From positions 372,001-436,000 of the forward strand of contig NZ_JFKA01000002.1 in NCBI RefSeq assembly GCF_002115755.1: a stretch of DNA of 64,000 nucleotides, read 5' to 3'. Position numbers and translations under genes: made by a program. The notes under the pieces were generated by a model that was not told the origin of the DNA, made no database searches, and saw nothing but the letters and a program-made list of their open reading frames with translations. Positions 25,985 through 36,861 of the stretch are shown piece after piece (position 1 is the first letter of the stretch; each line of letters opens with the position of its first letter). Origin of the DNA: Thalassospira mesophila (GTDB lineage: Bacteria > Pseudomonadota > Alphaproteobacteria > Rhodospirillales > Thalassospiraceae).

Positions 25985-26959
25985 ATGTCTGACGATGGCA
26001 TCACGATTATTTTCAATCCGCGCGCGGGTGGCAACAAGCAGCGGTTTTTATCGTCTATTCTGCAAAAGGCGGGGGTGCGGGTTGAATTATTGCAAACAAC
26101 CCATCCCGGCCATGCCCGCGAACTGGCGCGCAAGGTGCGGGCCGGGCGGCGGCTTTATGTGGCCGGGGGGGATGGTTCGCTCAACGAGGCCTTGAACGGC
26201 CTGCTTGATGCCCAGCTTGACGGGCACGAAGTGCCGCCGCTCGGCATTATTCCGCTGGGTACGGCCAATGTGCTGGCGGTCGAGGTTGGACTGGGGGTGA
26301 ACGCAAAATCGGTGGCGGGCTATATTCACGACCCGGTTCATGTCTGGGTGCGGCCCGGGCTGGTCAATGGTCGGGCTTTTTTCCTGATGGTCGGGATTGG
26401 TGCCGACGCCGACACGGTGGCAAATGTATCGCTGAAACTTAAACGGTTGATTGGCAAGGGGGCGTATGTTCTGGAAGGGCTGCGCAACATGGCCTTTCCG
26501 CGCCATCGCGATTTCGAGGTCAATATCGGCCGTGATCAATACCGGGTGGCCGGTGTGGTGGCGACCCATGCCAGCCATTACGGCGGTAAATTTATCATCG
26601 CGCCGCAGGCAACCCTGACCGATAACAAGCTTGATGTGGTGCTGATGCCCGGTGGTGGCAGCCTGGCAACAGCACGTTACGGGCTGGCACTGACAATGAA
26701 CCGCCTGCATCGTCAGTCCGATGTGTCGGTGGTGCGCACCGAAAGGCTTACAATTTCAAGCCATTGCGGCCCGGCACCGGTTCAAATCGACGGCGAAAGT
26801 GCCGGGGCCTTGCCCTGCGAAATCAGCCTGTCGCCCTATCCGGTGCGGTTGCTGGTGCCGCGCGCCTATTTAAACCAGACCGAGGCCCGCGACGACAATT
26901 TGGCCGCACCCGCCCGCCTTGGCCCGGCGGCAGAAAGTTTGCAAATAACCGGGCGTTAA
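25985..26959 (+). CDS. Diacylglycerol kinase-family lipid kinase
   Basis: Protein of 324 residues of the DAGK/YegS/BmrU superfamily, which phosphorylates lipid or lipid-like hydroxyls with ATP. The N-terminus TIIFNPRAGGNKQRFLSSIL and the nucleotide motif VAGGDGSLNEALNGLLDA (near residues 58-75) with IIPLGTANVLAVEVGL are typical. The C-terminal beta domain follows (IAPQATLTDNKLDVVLMPGG and VQIDGESAGALPCEIS). A short tail extends past the domain. It is divergent from the LpxH-like/GT4 pair across 200 bp of AT-rich sequence, which suggests a shared lipid theme. Substrate unknown. Confidence 0.88.
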   Translation: MSDDGITIIFNPRAGGNKQRFLSSILQKAGVRVELLQTTHPGHARELARKVRAGRRLYVAGGDGSLNEALNGLLDAQLDGHEVPPLGIIPLGTANVLAVEVGLGVNAKSVAGYIHDPVHVWVRPGLVNGRAFFLMVGIGADADTVANVSLKLKRLIGKGAYVLEGLRNMAFPRHRDFEVNIGRDQYRVAGVVATHASHYGGKFIIAPQATLTDNKLDVVLMPGGGSLATARYGLALTMNRLHRQSDVSVVRTERLTISSHCGPAPVQIDGESAGALPCEISLSPYPVRLLVPRAYLNQTEARDDNLAAPARLGPAAESLQITGR

Positions 26960-26968
26960 ACCGGCGGG

Positions 26969-28675
26969 TTAATCCGAACGGACCATGGCAATAAAACTGT
27001 CAACCTCGCGCCGCAGGTTTTCGGCCGACATGGAAAGTTCGCGCGCACTTGCCAGCACCTGTTCTGCTGCCGCACCGCCACTATGGGCGGCTTCGCTGAC
27101 CTGTGAAATGGCGGCAGATACCTCGTTGGTGCCCGCAGATGCCTGTGAAATATTACGGGCAATTTCCTGGGTGGCGGCGTTTTGTTGTTCCACCGCCGAT
27201 GAAATGGAGCCCGATGTTTCCCGGGTCCGCGAAATGATTTCGGAAATATCGCGGATGGCATCGACCGTGGATTGGGTAACTTCCTGAACCTCGGCGATGT
27301 GGCTGGTGATGCTTTCGGTGGCCTTGGCCGTTTGGGTGGCAAGGTTTTTTACCTCGGAGGCGACCACGGCAAAACCCTTGCCCGCTTCGCCTGCGCGTGC
27401 GGCCTCGATGGTGGCATTGAGGGCCAGCAAATTGGTCTGGGCGGCAATATCCTGAATCAGATTAACAACTTCGCCAATTTTGTGAACCGATTCGACCAGT
27501 CCCTCGGCGGTGTGCTGGGTTTTCTCGGCATTTTCAACGGCAAGGCGCGTGACATCGGAGGATCGAAAAACCTGCTCGCCAATTTCGCGCACCGATGACG
27601 CCAGTTCTTCGCACGCCGTGGCCACGGTTTCGACATTGGTGCTGGCCTGTGTTGCGGCGGCAGAAACAGTGCTGGACTGGGTATTGGTTTCTTCCAGCGA
27701 GGTGGTCAGGGTTTGGGCGGCAGATTCAAGTTCGGTTGCGGTCGAGGCAACGATGCCAACAATGGCACCGACAGTTTGATCAAACTTGTTGGCAAGGTCG
27801 TTCAAGGCCTGGCGTTTTTCGGCCATGGCCTGTTTTTCGGTGTCCTTGGCGGTTTGTTCCATTTCGCGATTGCGGATCATATTGGATTTGAAAACATCCA
27901 TTGCCCCGGCAATTTCGCCAATTTCATCGCCGCGATCAGTACCATAAACCTCGACCTCAAGGTTGTTGCTGGCCAGTTCGTTAAGGGCAGCGACAATTTT
28001 GTGGATCGGCCGAACAATGCCAAACCGGGCAATGATAATCCCCATGCCCAACCCGAGCGCCAGCCCGCAAATCGCAACAATAAGGGTAATGGTAATACCG
28101 GTCGCATAGGCGTCATTGGCGGTTTGAACCGCATTGGCAAGGCGTTGTTCGCCATAGGCCACATAGGTGCGAATGGATGTGTTTAAATCGCGGGCTTCTT
28201 CCCGGTTTGACCGCGCCAATGTTACCAGTTTTTCTGCCAGTGCGGCATGGTCGCTGGTTGCACCCGGGGCGGTTGCGGTTGCCACAACTTTCGAAATGCC
28301 AGCCTGGTAAACATGATAAAGCCGTTCAACGTCTTGCAACAGGGCCAGCCTTTTGGGGCCTGCGGTTGCTTTGGTTTCCGCCAGCAGGGTTTCAAACTCC
28401 TTGCTTTCGCGGGCGATGGTTTGGTCCAGATCGGTGATGGTTTCGGGGGTAGGGTCGGCGGCAATGCGAAATTCGGCACGGTTCAGCGACGTAATCAGTT
28501 TGGTCAGGCGCAAGCCGTCAAGGGCTTCGGTGGCGGCGGTTTCCTGTAGCCGGGACGACTGGTGCATGGTGCCCAGTCCGTAATATCCATTGGCGGCAAC
28601 CGCAACAATGGCGACGCCAAGAACGGCAATGATGGCAAATATTTTGGCGGCAATGCCAAGCTTTCCCAGCTTCAT
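26969..28675 (-). CDS. Methyl-accepting chemotaxis protein
   Basis: Chemoreceptor of 568 residues. An N-terminal transmembrane helix ([18 protein letters not shown]), a helical periplasmic sensor of about 155 residues and a second transmembrane helix ([18 protein letters not shown]) are followed by a HAMP domain ([16 protein letters not shown], about 215-270). The signalling domain has the conserved hairpin tip [33 protein letters not shown] (first 20 residues diagnostic) that binds CheA and CheW. It has no C-terminal CheR-binding pentapeptide; the end is [10 protein letters not shown]. It converges on the lipid kinase gene with 9 bp between stops. The ligand is unknown. Confidence 0.95.
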   Translation of the reverse strand: MKLGKLGIAAKIFAIIAVLGVAIVAVAANGYYGLGTMHQSSRLQETAATEALDGLRLTKLITSLNRAEFRIAADPTPETITDLDQTIARESKEFETLLAETKATAGPKRLALLQDVERLYHVYQAGISKVVATATAPGATSDHAALAEKLVTLARSNREEARDLNTSIRTYVAYGEQRLANAVQTANDAYATGITITLIVAICGLALGLGMGIIIARFGIVRPIHKIVAALNELASNNLEVEVYGTDRGDEIGEIAGAMDVFKSNMIRNREMEQTAKDTEKQAMAEKRQALNDLANKFDQTVGAIVGIVASTATELESAAQTLTTSLEETNTQSSTVSAAATQASTNVETVATACEELASSVREIGEQVFRSSDVTRLAVENAEKTQHTAEGLVESVHKIGEVVNLIQDIAAQTNLLALNATIEAARAGEAGKGFAVVASEVKNLATQTAKATESITSHIAEVQEVTQSTVDAIRDISEIISRTRETSGSISSAVEQQNAATQEIARNISQASAGTNEVSAAISQVSEAAHSGGAAAEQVLASARELSMSAENLRREVDSFIAMVRSD

Positions 28676-28984
28676 GTATTTTCTCCCGGTCTGGAGGCAG
28701 GATAAGTGTGCCGGAATCGGCCAAAGGGAAGGGGTGGACTCAGGGGCAATTAAGTAAAAACTTATTCAGCCATAAATAGAGATGTTCTTAAAGAAAAACT
28801 TGTAAAACGAGCGGGTTGTTAAGGTGAATTTTTAGTGCGGTGTTGTTTTGATATCCGCGCGATCCGTGCCGGAAAATCTCGCAAAATAGCGGGTGAGCGC
28901 GCCTGAGGGTAAAACCGGCATCAGCCCCGTGCGCCCAGGCACGATGGCTTAAGCAAAACGGGCCAATGCCGGTTTTTAACGTCC
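28676..28984. other. Intergenic region between a chemoreceptor and the BCCT transporter
   Basis: No gene seen. The right half holds an imperfect terminator-like inverted repeat, AAAACCGGCAT at 28911-28921 and ATGCCGGTTTT at 28966-28976. Read on the minus strand it follows the BCCT stop and ends in TTTTACC, but its 44-nt loop makes it uncertain. The left half, AT-rich around 28745-28800, probably carries the chemoreceptor promoter. Confidence 0.5.
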
Positions 28985-30970
<1,986 letters not shown>

Positions 30971-31379
30971 AAATTCGCTCCAAATAATCGGTTGCTCGAC
31001 TGGCCCGTTCGGGCCGGCGCGGGTCGCCGTTTTTGGGAAGTTTCCACCTTGGTCCACTGCCGACAATCCGTCGCAAGGTCCCCTCGGTTTGCGCGTATGC
31101 AGTTACGCGCGGCGCCAGATTATTGTCGCAGGTTCAGGCAATGAAACACTTTACCCATCCCCGCACGGCCAATTGGCGCAGTGCGGTGGCCCCGTTTTAC
31201 TGGAACGGGAATTTGTATGGACGGGCTCCCTTCCTGTCGGAAACGCCAATGCATCACGAATTGTTCCACGGCTTTTGCCACCGAGACCAATATTTTTAAC
31301 ATCGGCCAACGCTGCAAGTGTGCGCACCATTTGCGATTTATAACCGGGTTCTACGGGGCCTTTTCGAAGCCTCCCAATA

Positions 31380-31594
31380 TGGGGACTGCGTGGCTGACAG
31401 GGGCGTTGTAAAAACCACTGATCAGCCCGGCTGTGACTATTGCCTGTTGTGGCGACTGTTTCACCGATGTGAAACGCCACTTGTGCCTTGCTTGGTCCGT
31501 GGTGTTTGTGGATCGACTTCTGAATTTTGGAATCTTCCTGTTTTGCCTCCCGACTTGGCCGCACTTTATTTTCGTAAAGTGCGGCCATTTTTTT
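31380..31594 (+). ncRNA. Candidate small RNA or orphan transcript end
   Basis: Proposed only from structure. A plus-strand hairpin (GTGGC / GCCAC outer arms and GTTTCAC / GTGAAAC inner arms with a CGAT loop, 31449-31480) lies about 75 nt before a perfect 13-bp terminator stem followed by seven T. No protein gene on the plus strand ends here, since the upstream neighbour (BCCT) is on the minus strand. The 5' end is unknown; 31380 is a guess. I could not match it to 6S, SRP, RNase P or tmRNA. Confidence 0.3.
31556..31594 (+). terminator. Strong intrinsic terminator without an assigned upstream gene
   Basis: Arms TGGCCGCACTTTA (31556-31568) and TAAAGTGCGGCCA (31575-31587) pair perfectly around a 6-nt loop TTTTCG, followed by seven T (31588-31594). 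The T-tract sets the direction as plus. It would also shield the chemoreceptor gene at 31946 from upstream transcription. Confidence 0.85.
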
Positions 31595-31945
31595 GGCGTC
31601 GCGCGGCCATATCGCGCGCAAAGCACGCCGAAGCCTGCGCAGATGCGGGCGTCGAGGGCCAGATTGGATGCGCTTTTTGGTCATTCTGTCGGTTTTGGCG
31701 CATGTTTTTTCAGCCGCTTCTGGGCAATGGCAATAAAATTCAGTGTTTTCAACAAATTGCGAATGCTATCTTTTGGAATAGGTTTCTTCCTATCCTTTTG
31801 CGCCAGTTCTGTAGTTATTGAAAAACAGTTTATTGGGGGCATCTAATATTAAGGGTCGTGACTTTGCGGGCATCAACGCCGGGATGGCGACAATGGCCTG
31901 TAACGAGTTTGCACATAGTTGCAATGGATTTTAGGAAGGCACGAT

Positions 31946-33955
31946 ATGTTTTCACACCTTCGGATCAGGACAAAAATCGTTCTGGGTTTTTCCGTTGTAT
32001 TGCTGGTTTTGCTGGCGGCACTGATTTATTCCTATGCCAGTTTTGTTGTTGTGTCGCACGGGGTCGACGAATTTGCCGAGAAGGTTGATGAAGCCAGCCT
32101 GATCGCGCGGATTGAATCGCGGTTTATCCGGCTGGGTTTGCATGCGCGCGAATTTGCCAATACCGCCGGGGACGAAGATGCGGACGCCGTTTTTCGTATT
32201 GGCAAGGAAATAGAGCCAATGCTGGCAACAGCACAGGCCCGGCTGACCGACCCTGAAAACATAGGACGCGTGACCGAAATGCAGGCGGATTTAACCCGTT
32301 ATATTGCCAATTTTGACCGTGCCCGTACCCTGAGCGACCATTATCACAGCCTGATCCTGGATAAACTGGAACCCGACGGCGAAAAAATGGTCGCCGAACT
32401 TGACCAGATCATATCGGGTGCGCTTTCGAGCGGCGATTACAAGGCCATTGGCGAAGCCGTCGCCGCACGCGAACATGCGTTGCTGGCGCGCCTGTATGCC
32501 AATATCCTTATCGGGCGGCAGGATGACAGCTTTGGCGCGCAAGCCGCCGCCGAATTTGGCAAGCTGGAGCAATCGTTTGCGGCGTTGGGCCAGGTGCCAA
32601 GTGTTGCGGTGCAAACCGGCCTGTTATCGCAAGCCAACAGCCTGTTTGCCGATTACCGCGAAGTGTTTGATGCGGTGCGTAATGACGAGGTTCAAATTGC
32701 CTTGCTGGTCAATAATGATCTGGCCAAGGCCACCCAGACCATCATCTCCAATGCCGAAGGCCTGCTTGAAAACCTGACGGTCAATGAAGACGAAATTCGC
32801 CAGACAATGACCGCCGGCATTTCGACGGCGGAAAGGGAAATTATTATCGCATCGCTGATTGGTGTGGTGCTGGGTTTTGTGATTGCCGTGGTGCTGGGTA
32901 CCCGCATTTCGCAGCCGATTATGGGCATTGCCACGGTTATGCATCGGCTTTCTGCCAACGACTTGGCGGTTGAGGTGCCAGCACGCAACCGGGCCGATGA
33001 AATTGGCGAAATGTGCAATGCGGTTCAGGTTTTCAAGGAAGGGGCCATTCGCAACCACGAACTTGAAGAAGAAGCAAAATTGCAAGAAGTGCGCATGGCC
33101 GAGCAACGCCGTGACCTGATGCATCGCACTGCCGATGATTTTCAGTTCAGTGTTGGTAAAATTGTCGAAGCCGTTGCCGCTGCATCGGTGCAGTTACAGG
33201 CAACCGCCAATTCCATGTCATCGCTTGCCGATGGGGCCAGTCACCGCACCACAGCGGTTGCGGCCGCAACCGAAGAAGCCAGCAGCAACGTTAATTCAGT
33301 GGCCGCCGCGACCGAGCAGCTTAACATGGCGATTGGCGAGATTAACCGCCAGGTGGCCCTGTCGACCGATATGATGCGCAAGGCGGTTGATCAGGCACAG
33401 TCGACTTATGGCTCGATGCGGGAATTACTGGATGCCACCCAAAGTACCGATCAGGTATTGAAAATCATTTCTGATATCGCCGAACAAACCAACCTTTTAG
33501 CGTTGAATGCCACCATCGAAGCCGCGCGCGCCGGTGAGGCCGGGCGTGGTTTTGCCGTGGTCGCAACCGAGGTGAAAAATCTGGCCGAACAAACCGCCAA
33601 GGCCATTGGCGACATTGGCCATCAGCTGGAAAATGTACAGGCCAGAACCCGCCGTGCCGCCACCGATGTCGAGGATATTGGCAAGACCATTCACGATATG
33701 GATGGCATTGCAGCCGCCATTGCCTCGGCGATCGAGGAACAAGGTGTCGCCACCCGGGAAATTGCCCACAATGTGGAACAGGCGGCTTCGGGGACGACAA
33801 TTGTCAGTGCCAATATCACCGGTGTAAGCGAAGCCGTGAGCGAAACCGGGGCTGCCGCCCAGCAGGTATTGGGGGCGGCCAGTATGCTGTCGGAAAACTT
33901 TACCCGGTTACGCAGTGCGACCGACCAGTTCATGGCAACCATTCGCGCCGCCTAA
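31946..33955 (+). CDS. Methyl-accepting chemotaxis protein
   Basis: Chemoreceptor of 669 residues with a larger sensor than its neighbour. Transmembrane helix 1 (IVLGFSVVLLVLLAALIYSY) is followed by a helical periplasmic region of about 260 residues, transmembrane helix 2 (IIIASLIGVVLGFVIAVVLG near 300-320), a HAMP domain (ISQPIMGIATVMHRLSAND) and a signalling domain with [20 protein letters not shown] at the tip. The long sensor resembles double helical-bundle types. The ATG at 31946 has AGGAAGG upstream; a frame start nine codons earlier is less likely. A strong terminator follows. No CheR-docking tail is seen. Ligand unknown. Confidence 0.95.
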   Translation: MFSHLRIRTKIVLGFSVVLLVLLAALIYSYASFVVVSHGVDEFAEKVDEASLIARIESRFIRLGLHAREFANTAGDEDADAVFRIGKEIEPMLATAQARLTDPENIGRVTEMQADLTRYIANFDRARTLSDHYHSLILDKLEPDGEKMVAELDQIISGALSSGDYKAIGEAVAAREHALLARLYANILIGRQDDSFGAQAAAEFGKLEQSFAALGQVPSVAVQTGLLSQANSLFADYREVFDAVRNDEVQIALLVNNDLAKATQTIISNAEGLLENLTVNEDEIRQTMTAGISTAEREIIIASLIGVVLGFVIAVVLGTRISQPIMGIATVMHRLSANDLAVEVPARNRADEIGEMCNAVQVFKEGAIRNHELEEEAKLQEVRMAEQRRDLMHRTADDFQFSVGKIVEAVAAASVQLQATANSMSSLADGASHRTTAVAAATEEASSNVNSVAAATEQLNMAIGEINRQVALSTDMMRKAVDQAQSTYGSMRELLDATQSTDQVLKIISDIAEQTNLLALNATIEAARAGEAGRGFAVVATEVKNLAEQTAKAIGDIGHQLENVQARTRRAATDVEDIGKTIHDMDGIAAAIASAIEEQGVATREIAHNVEQAASGTTIVSANITGVSEAVSETGAAAQQVLGAASMLSENFTRLRSATDQFMATIRAA

Positions 33956-33975
33956 AGCATTTCGGTGCCGCAAGG

Positions 33976-34015
33976 AAAATGCCCTGCATCACGTTAAGGA
34001 TGCAGGGCATTTTTA
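33976..34015. terminator. Bidirectional intrinsic terminator
   Basis: A 14-bp stem (AAATGCCCTGCATC / GATGCAGGGCATTT) with an 8-nt loop and T-rich flanks on both sides, between the chemoreceptor stop and the convergent pmbA stop at 34049. Confidence 0.9.
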
Positions 34016-34048
34016 TAAAAGAGGTTTTGATATGGCCGGGCGGCTAAA

Positions 34049-35398
34049 TTACTGCCCGGCGATGGTCAGGCCATCAATGCGAAGTGTTGGCGCGTTGGTG
34101 CCGTATTTAAAGATTAAATCATTGGCTGGCGTAACGGATTTGAACATTTCCTTCAAATTGCCTGCCACGGTAATTTCCGAAACCGGATAGGCCAGTTCGC
34201 CATTTTCAATCCAGTAGCCCGATGCCCCGCGTGAATAATCACCGGTGACACCGTTAACACTGCTGCCGATCATTTCGGTCACATACAGGCCCTGCTTCAC
34301 ATCCTTGATCATATCAGCCGGGCTAATCGTGCCCGGTTCCATGTAAAGGTTGGTGGTCGACGGGCCGGGCAGGCTGCCAGCCCCGCGTGATGCATTGCCG
34401 GTTGATTTCAGGCCCAACTGGCGGGCAGACCGCAAATCCATGATCCAGGTTTTCAAAATCCCGTTTTCAACCAGATTGCGCTTCATGTTGGCAACCCCTT
34501 CGGCATCAAACGGTTTGGACCGCAGGCCGCGTTTACGATGCGGATCGTCCACAATCGTAATGTTGGGGCCAAAAATTTCCTTGTCCATCATGCTGATCAG
34601 GAAGCTGGTGCCGCGCGCAATACCAGACCCGTTAATCGCCCCGGACAAATGCCCAACGATGGAGGCGGAAACACGCGGATCCATAATGATCGGCACCTGC
34701 ATGCTTTTGATCTTGCGCGGGTTCAGGCGGCGCAGGGTTTTTTCGGCGGCCATGCGGCCAATATCGGCGGGGTCGCGCAGGTCGGTTGAAAAAACCGCAC
34801 TGTCATAATCATAATCGCGTTCCATGCCGGTGCCGGTTCCTGCCAGCACGGAAACCGAAATATGGCTGCCACTTCCGGCATAGCTGTTGGCAAAGCCATT
34901 GGTTGCCGCCAGCGTTACCTGGTGGCGGCCCCAACCGGCATCGGCCCCTTCGGAATTGGTAATGCCCTCAACCGACCGGGCGGCTTCTTCACAGGCTGTG
35001 GCCCAGGATATCAGTTTGTCCTGATCCACTTCGCCCGGCTCGCACAGTTCCAAGCCGTCAATATCAAACGTTTCGGCCAGTTCCGACGGGTCGGCAATGC
35101 CGCAAAACGGGTCGTCCAGCGCGTTTTGCGCCATGGCAACACAACGTTCCACCAGTTCGTCCAGCGCACTGTCGCTGGTGTCTGATGACGAAACAACAGC
35201 CTGTTTCTTGCCAATCAGCACCCGCAAGCCCAGATCGGCCCCTTCGGAGCGTTCCAGTTTTTCCAGTTTGCCCAACCGTTGTGCCACCGAAAGCGACGTG
35301 CCTTCGACATAAACGGCATCCGCGTCATCTGCGCCGGCCTTCTTCGCACGGGCCAGCAAATCATTGATGCGATCAAGCGTCATTTCAGTTTTGGGCAT
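34049..35398 (-). CDS. pmbA: TldE/PmbA-family metalloprotease subunit
   Basis: Protein of 449 residues of the TldD/PmbA family. In E. coli, TldD and TldE (PmbA) form a heterodimer that cuts unfolded peptides, matures microcin B17 and degrades the CcdA antitoxin. The sequence matches the PmbA side: it has VEGTSLSVAQRLGKLEKLER, ADLGLRVLIGKKQAVVSSSD, LKSTGNASRGAGSLPGPSTTN and NGVTGDYSRGASGYWIENG, and lacks the HExxxH motif carried by TldD subunits. No tldD gene lies in the window. It is transcribed alone and ends at a shared terminator. Confidence 0.93.
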   Translation of the reverse strand: MPKTEMTLDRINDLLARAKKAGADDADAVYVEGTSLSVAQRLGKLEKLERSEGADLGLRVLIGKKQAVVSSSDTSDSALDELVERCVAMAQNALDDPFCGIADPSELAETFDIDGLELCEPGEVDQDKLISWATACEEAARSVEGITNSEGADAGWGRHQVTLAATNGFANSYAGSGSHISVSVLAGTGTGMERDYDYDSAVFSTDLRDPADIGRMAAEKTLRRLNPRKIKSMQVPIIMDPRVSASIVGHLSGAINGSGIARGTSFLISMMDKEIFGPNITIVDDPHRKRGLRSKPFDAEGVANMKRNLVENGILKTWIMDLRSARQLGLKSTGNASRGAGSLPGPSTTNLYMEPGTISPADMIKDVKQGLYVTEMIGSSVNGVTGDYSRGASGYWIENGELAYPVSEITVAGNLKEMFKSVTPANDLIFKYGTNAPTLRIDGLTIAGQ

Positions 35399-35557
35399 TG
35401 ATATTCCTTTTCACACAAAGTGTCTTACCACCGTTATAGGTAGCCAAGTGCCAATGCGCAAAGGGGAACAGGCCAATTTGATGGTTTCCGGGAAAATTTC
35501 ACCGATAGTTTGAACTTGCTGCGATAAACGGGGGCGCGTTATCGGGCGATTTGTTGT

Positions 35558-35740
35558 GTGACGGGCTCGGGTCATCAGGTTTGTGGCAAAGGCGGCGCAA
35601 AACATATTTATGCCTCGCAAAGCGCATTCAGACTGCCCGATAGCTGGCCTGACTGCGCTTTGGATCATGTGTCGGTTTTGCCTGCGGATACAGGGTTGGC
35701 CATGGTGTTGTTTCGCACGCGTGATTGGCTGTCAGCCTAG
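35558..35740 (+). CDS. Possible small ORF of about 60 residues, doubtful
   Basis: A GTG-started frame of 60 residues (MTGSGHQVCGKGGAKHIYAS, later TGLAMVLFRTRDWLSA) lies between the divergent starts-side of pmbA and the end of the AraC-GyrI gene, overlapping the latter's last bases. Its third-position pattern looks somewhat like coding sequence, and the frame upstream is closed by a TAA at 35524. I recognise no family. It may be a remnant of a longer gene or chance. Confidence 0.2.
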   Translation: MTGSGHQVCGKGGAKHIYASQSAFRLPDSWPDCALDHVSVLPADTGLAMVLFRTRDWLSA

Positions 35741-36645
35741 GCGGGATTTGCCGGAATCCATATTTCGACGGTGCCGGTATTGGCATCGGGGTTAAAATCG
35801 GGGCTGTAGCGTTCAAAATCGGGTGCGCTGATAAGTTTCAAGCCCGATTTCGGTAAGTACTGGTTCCAGATGGTGTGTATGGTGGCACGAATGCCCGAAA
35901 TATGGCCGCGATGGGTGAAAACCACATAGTTTTGCGGTGCAATTTCAATTACCGATAATTCCGGGTCGGTTATGCTGGCAGCATCGTTTATCGCGACACC
36001 GCAGATATAATCAAAACAGCTGCTTTCATTACTTTCGCTGTTTTTAATGTTGGCGGTGGCAGATGGGGTTGCCGGATCGGCCTTGGTGCAAACGCCAAAG
36101 GTTTCCGTGCCAGCTTGCCCGTCAATCGCACCGATCCAGGGAATGAACTGTTGCCATTGGGCCGGGATCGCGGTGCTTGTTTCGATACTATAGCCGCGAC
36201 GTAACCCTGCGATCCGCAGTTTACCGTGTTTTTCGAAACGGGGTTGTTCAAGGTTAACAATCATTTGCTCTGACATGCGTAAACACTCCTGTAATGTCAG
36301 GTTTTCAAGGTGCCCACGCGCACGAAGGTCTTCGGGTGACAGGCCGAAACAGTCGCGAAAGGCCCGGCTAAAGGCCTCGTGCGAGGCATAACCTGCATCA
36401 AGCGCCAATGTCAGAATCGATTTATGGCGCAGGTCTTTTGCCACCAGCTTTTGTGCCGCGACCGACAGTTTCCGGGCTCTGGCATAACGCATGACCGACA
36501 TACCGGTTGCTGCGGCAAAGGCCCGCAGCAAATGGCGGGAAGACACACCACATTTTTCCGCAATTAATGCCAGATCAGGGCTGGTTTCGGCATCATCCTC
36601 GATATGTGTTTCAATCAGCCACACGGCCTTGTCTGCGGGTGTCAT
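35737..36645 (-). CDS. AraC-family regulator with C-terminal GyrI-like domain
   Basis: Regulator of 302 residues. The N-terminal 110 residues form the two helix-turn-helix units of AraC proteins (LALIAEKCGVSSRHLLRAFA and ILTLALDAGYASHEAFSRAF, then FGLSPEDLR). The C-terminal 160 residues form a GyrI/Rob-type small-molecule-binding domain, with RIAGLRRGYSI at its start and the typical end strands SVIEIAPQNYVVFTHRGHI and GTVEIWIPANP. This architecture is found in Rob- and SoxS-related regulators of drug or stress response. The spacer region around residue 190-215 is rich in Ser and Asn. No adjacent target is evident. Confidence 0.9.
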   Translation of the reverse strand: MTPADKAVWLIETHIEDDAETSPDLALIAEKCGVSSRHLLRAFAAATGMSVMRYARARKLSVAAQKLVAKDLRHKSILTLALDAGYASHEAFSRAFRDCFGLSPEDLRARGHLENLTLQECLRMSEQMIVNLEQPRFEKHGKLRIAGLRRGYSIETSTAIPAQWQQFIPWIGAIDGQAGTETFGVCTKADPATPSATANIKNSESNESSCFDYICGVAINDAASITDPELSVIEIAPQNYVVFTHRGHISGIRATIHTIWNQYLPKSGLKLISAPDFERYSPDFNPDANTGTVEIWIPANPA

Positions 36646-36861
36646 GTGATCTCCATAGGGTCTTCTTGCGCGGGGACCTGATTGCTATAACCGCTGACAA
36701 AAATGCCGATTTGATCAAAAGCGACCTTTGGTCCGAATTTTGCCAATATTTTTTAACCCTGCCCTGCGATAGTCACTTCCGCATTTGCCGGTTATGATGG
36801 TGCAGGTGCGATCAAGCTGATTTGACATGACCTGAACTGATTATTCCTGACGGAGGCCCCG

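Larger units (their letters stand above)
30971..31945. other. Gene-poor region of about 970 bp with an orphan plus-strand terminator
   Basis: I see no convincing protein gene. Several frames are open (for example 31151-31684 on minus and 31318-31821 on plus), but their products are Arg/Pro/Cys-rich without recognisable domains and conflict with one another. The left part should hold the BCCT promoter and the right end, AT-rich from 31690, the promoter of the second chemoreceptor. In between lie a stable hairpin at 31449-31480 and a strong terminator at 31556-31594, both readable as parts of a plus-strand RNA with no assigned gene. Confidence 0.6.

Noticed and set aside
28911..28976. Inverted repeat AAAACCGGCAT / ATGCCGGTTTT as a firm terminator of the BCCT gene
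   Set aside because: The 44-nt loop is too long for a confident intrinsic terminator; mentioned only within the intergenic entry.
31151..31684. Open frame of 177 codons on the minus strand in the gap before the second chemoreceptor
   Set aside because: The product is Arg/Pro/Ser-rich with no hydrophobic core or motif, it runs antisense across the strong terminator, and plus-strand frames in the same place are equally long.
31318..31821. Open frame of 167 codons on the plus strand in the same gap
   Set aside because: It reads through the perfect terminator stem at 31556-31594, is rich in Cys and Phe without any family likeness, and has no ribosome site.
35411..35668. Minus-strand frame of 85 codons upstream of pmbA
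   Set aside because: No domain, no ribosome site, and it would occupy the pmbA promoter region; treated as chance.
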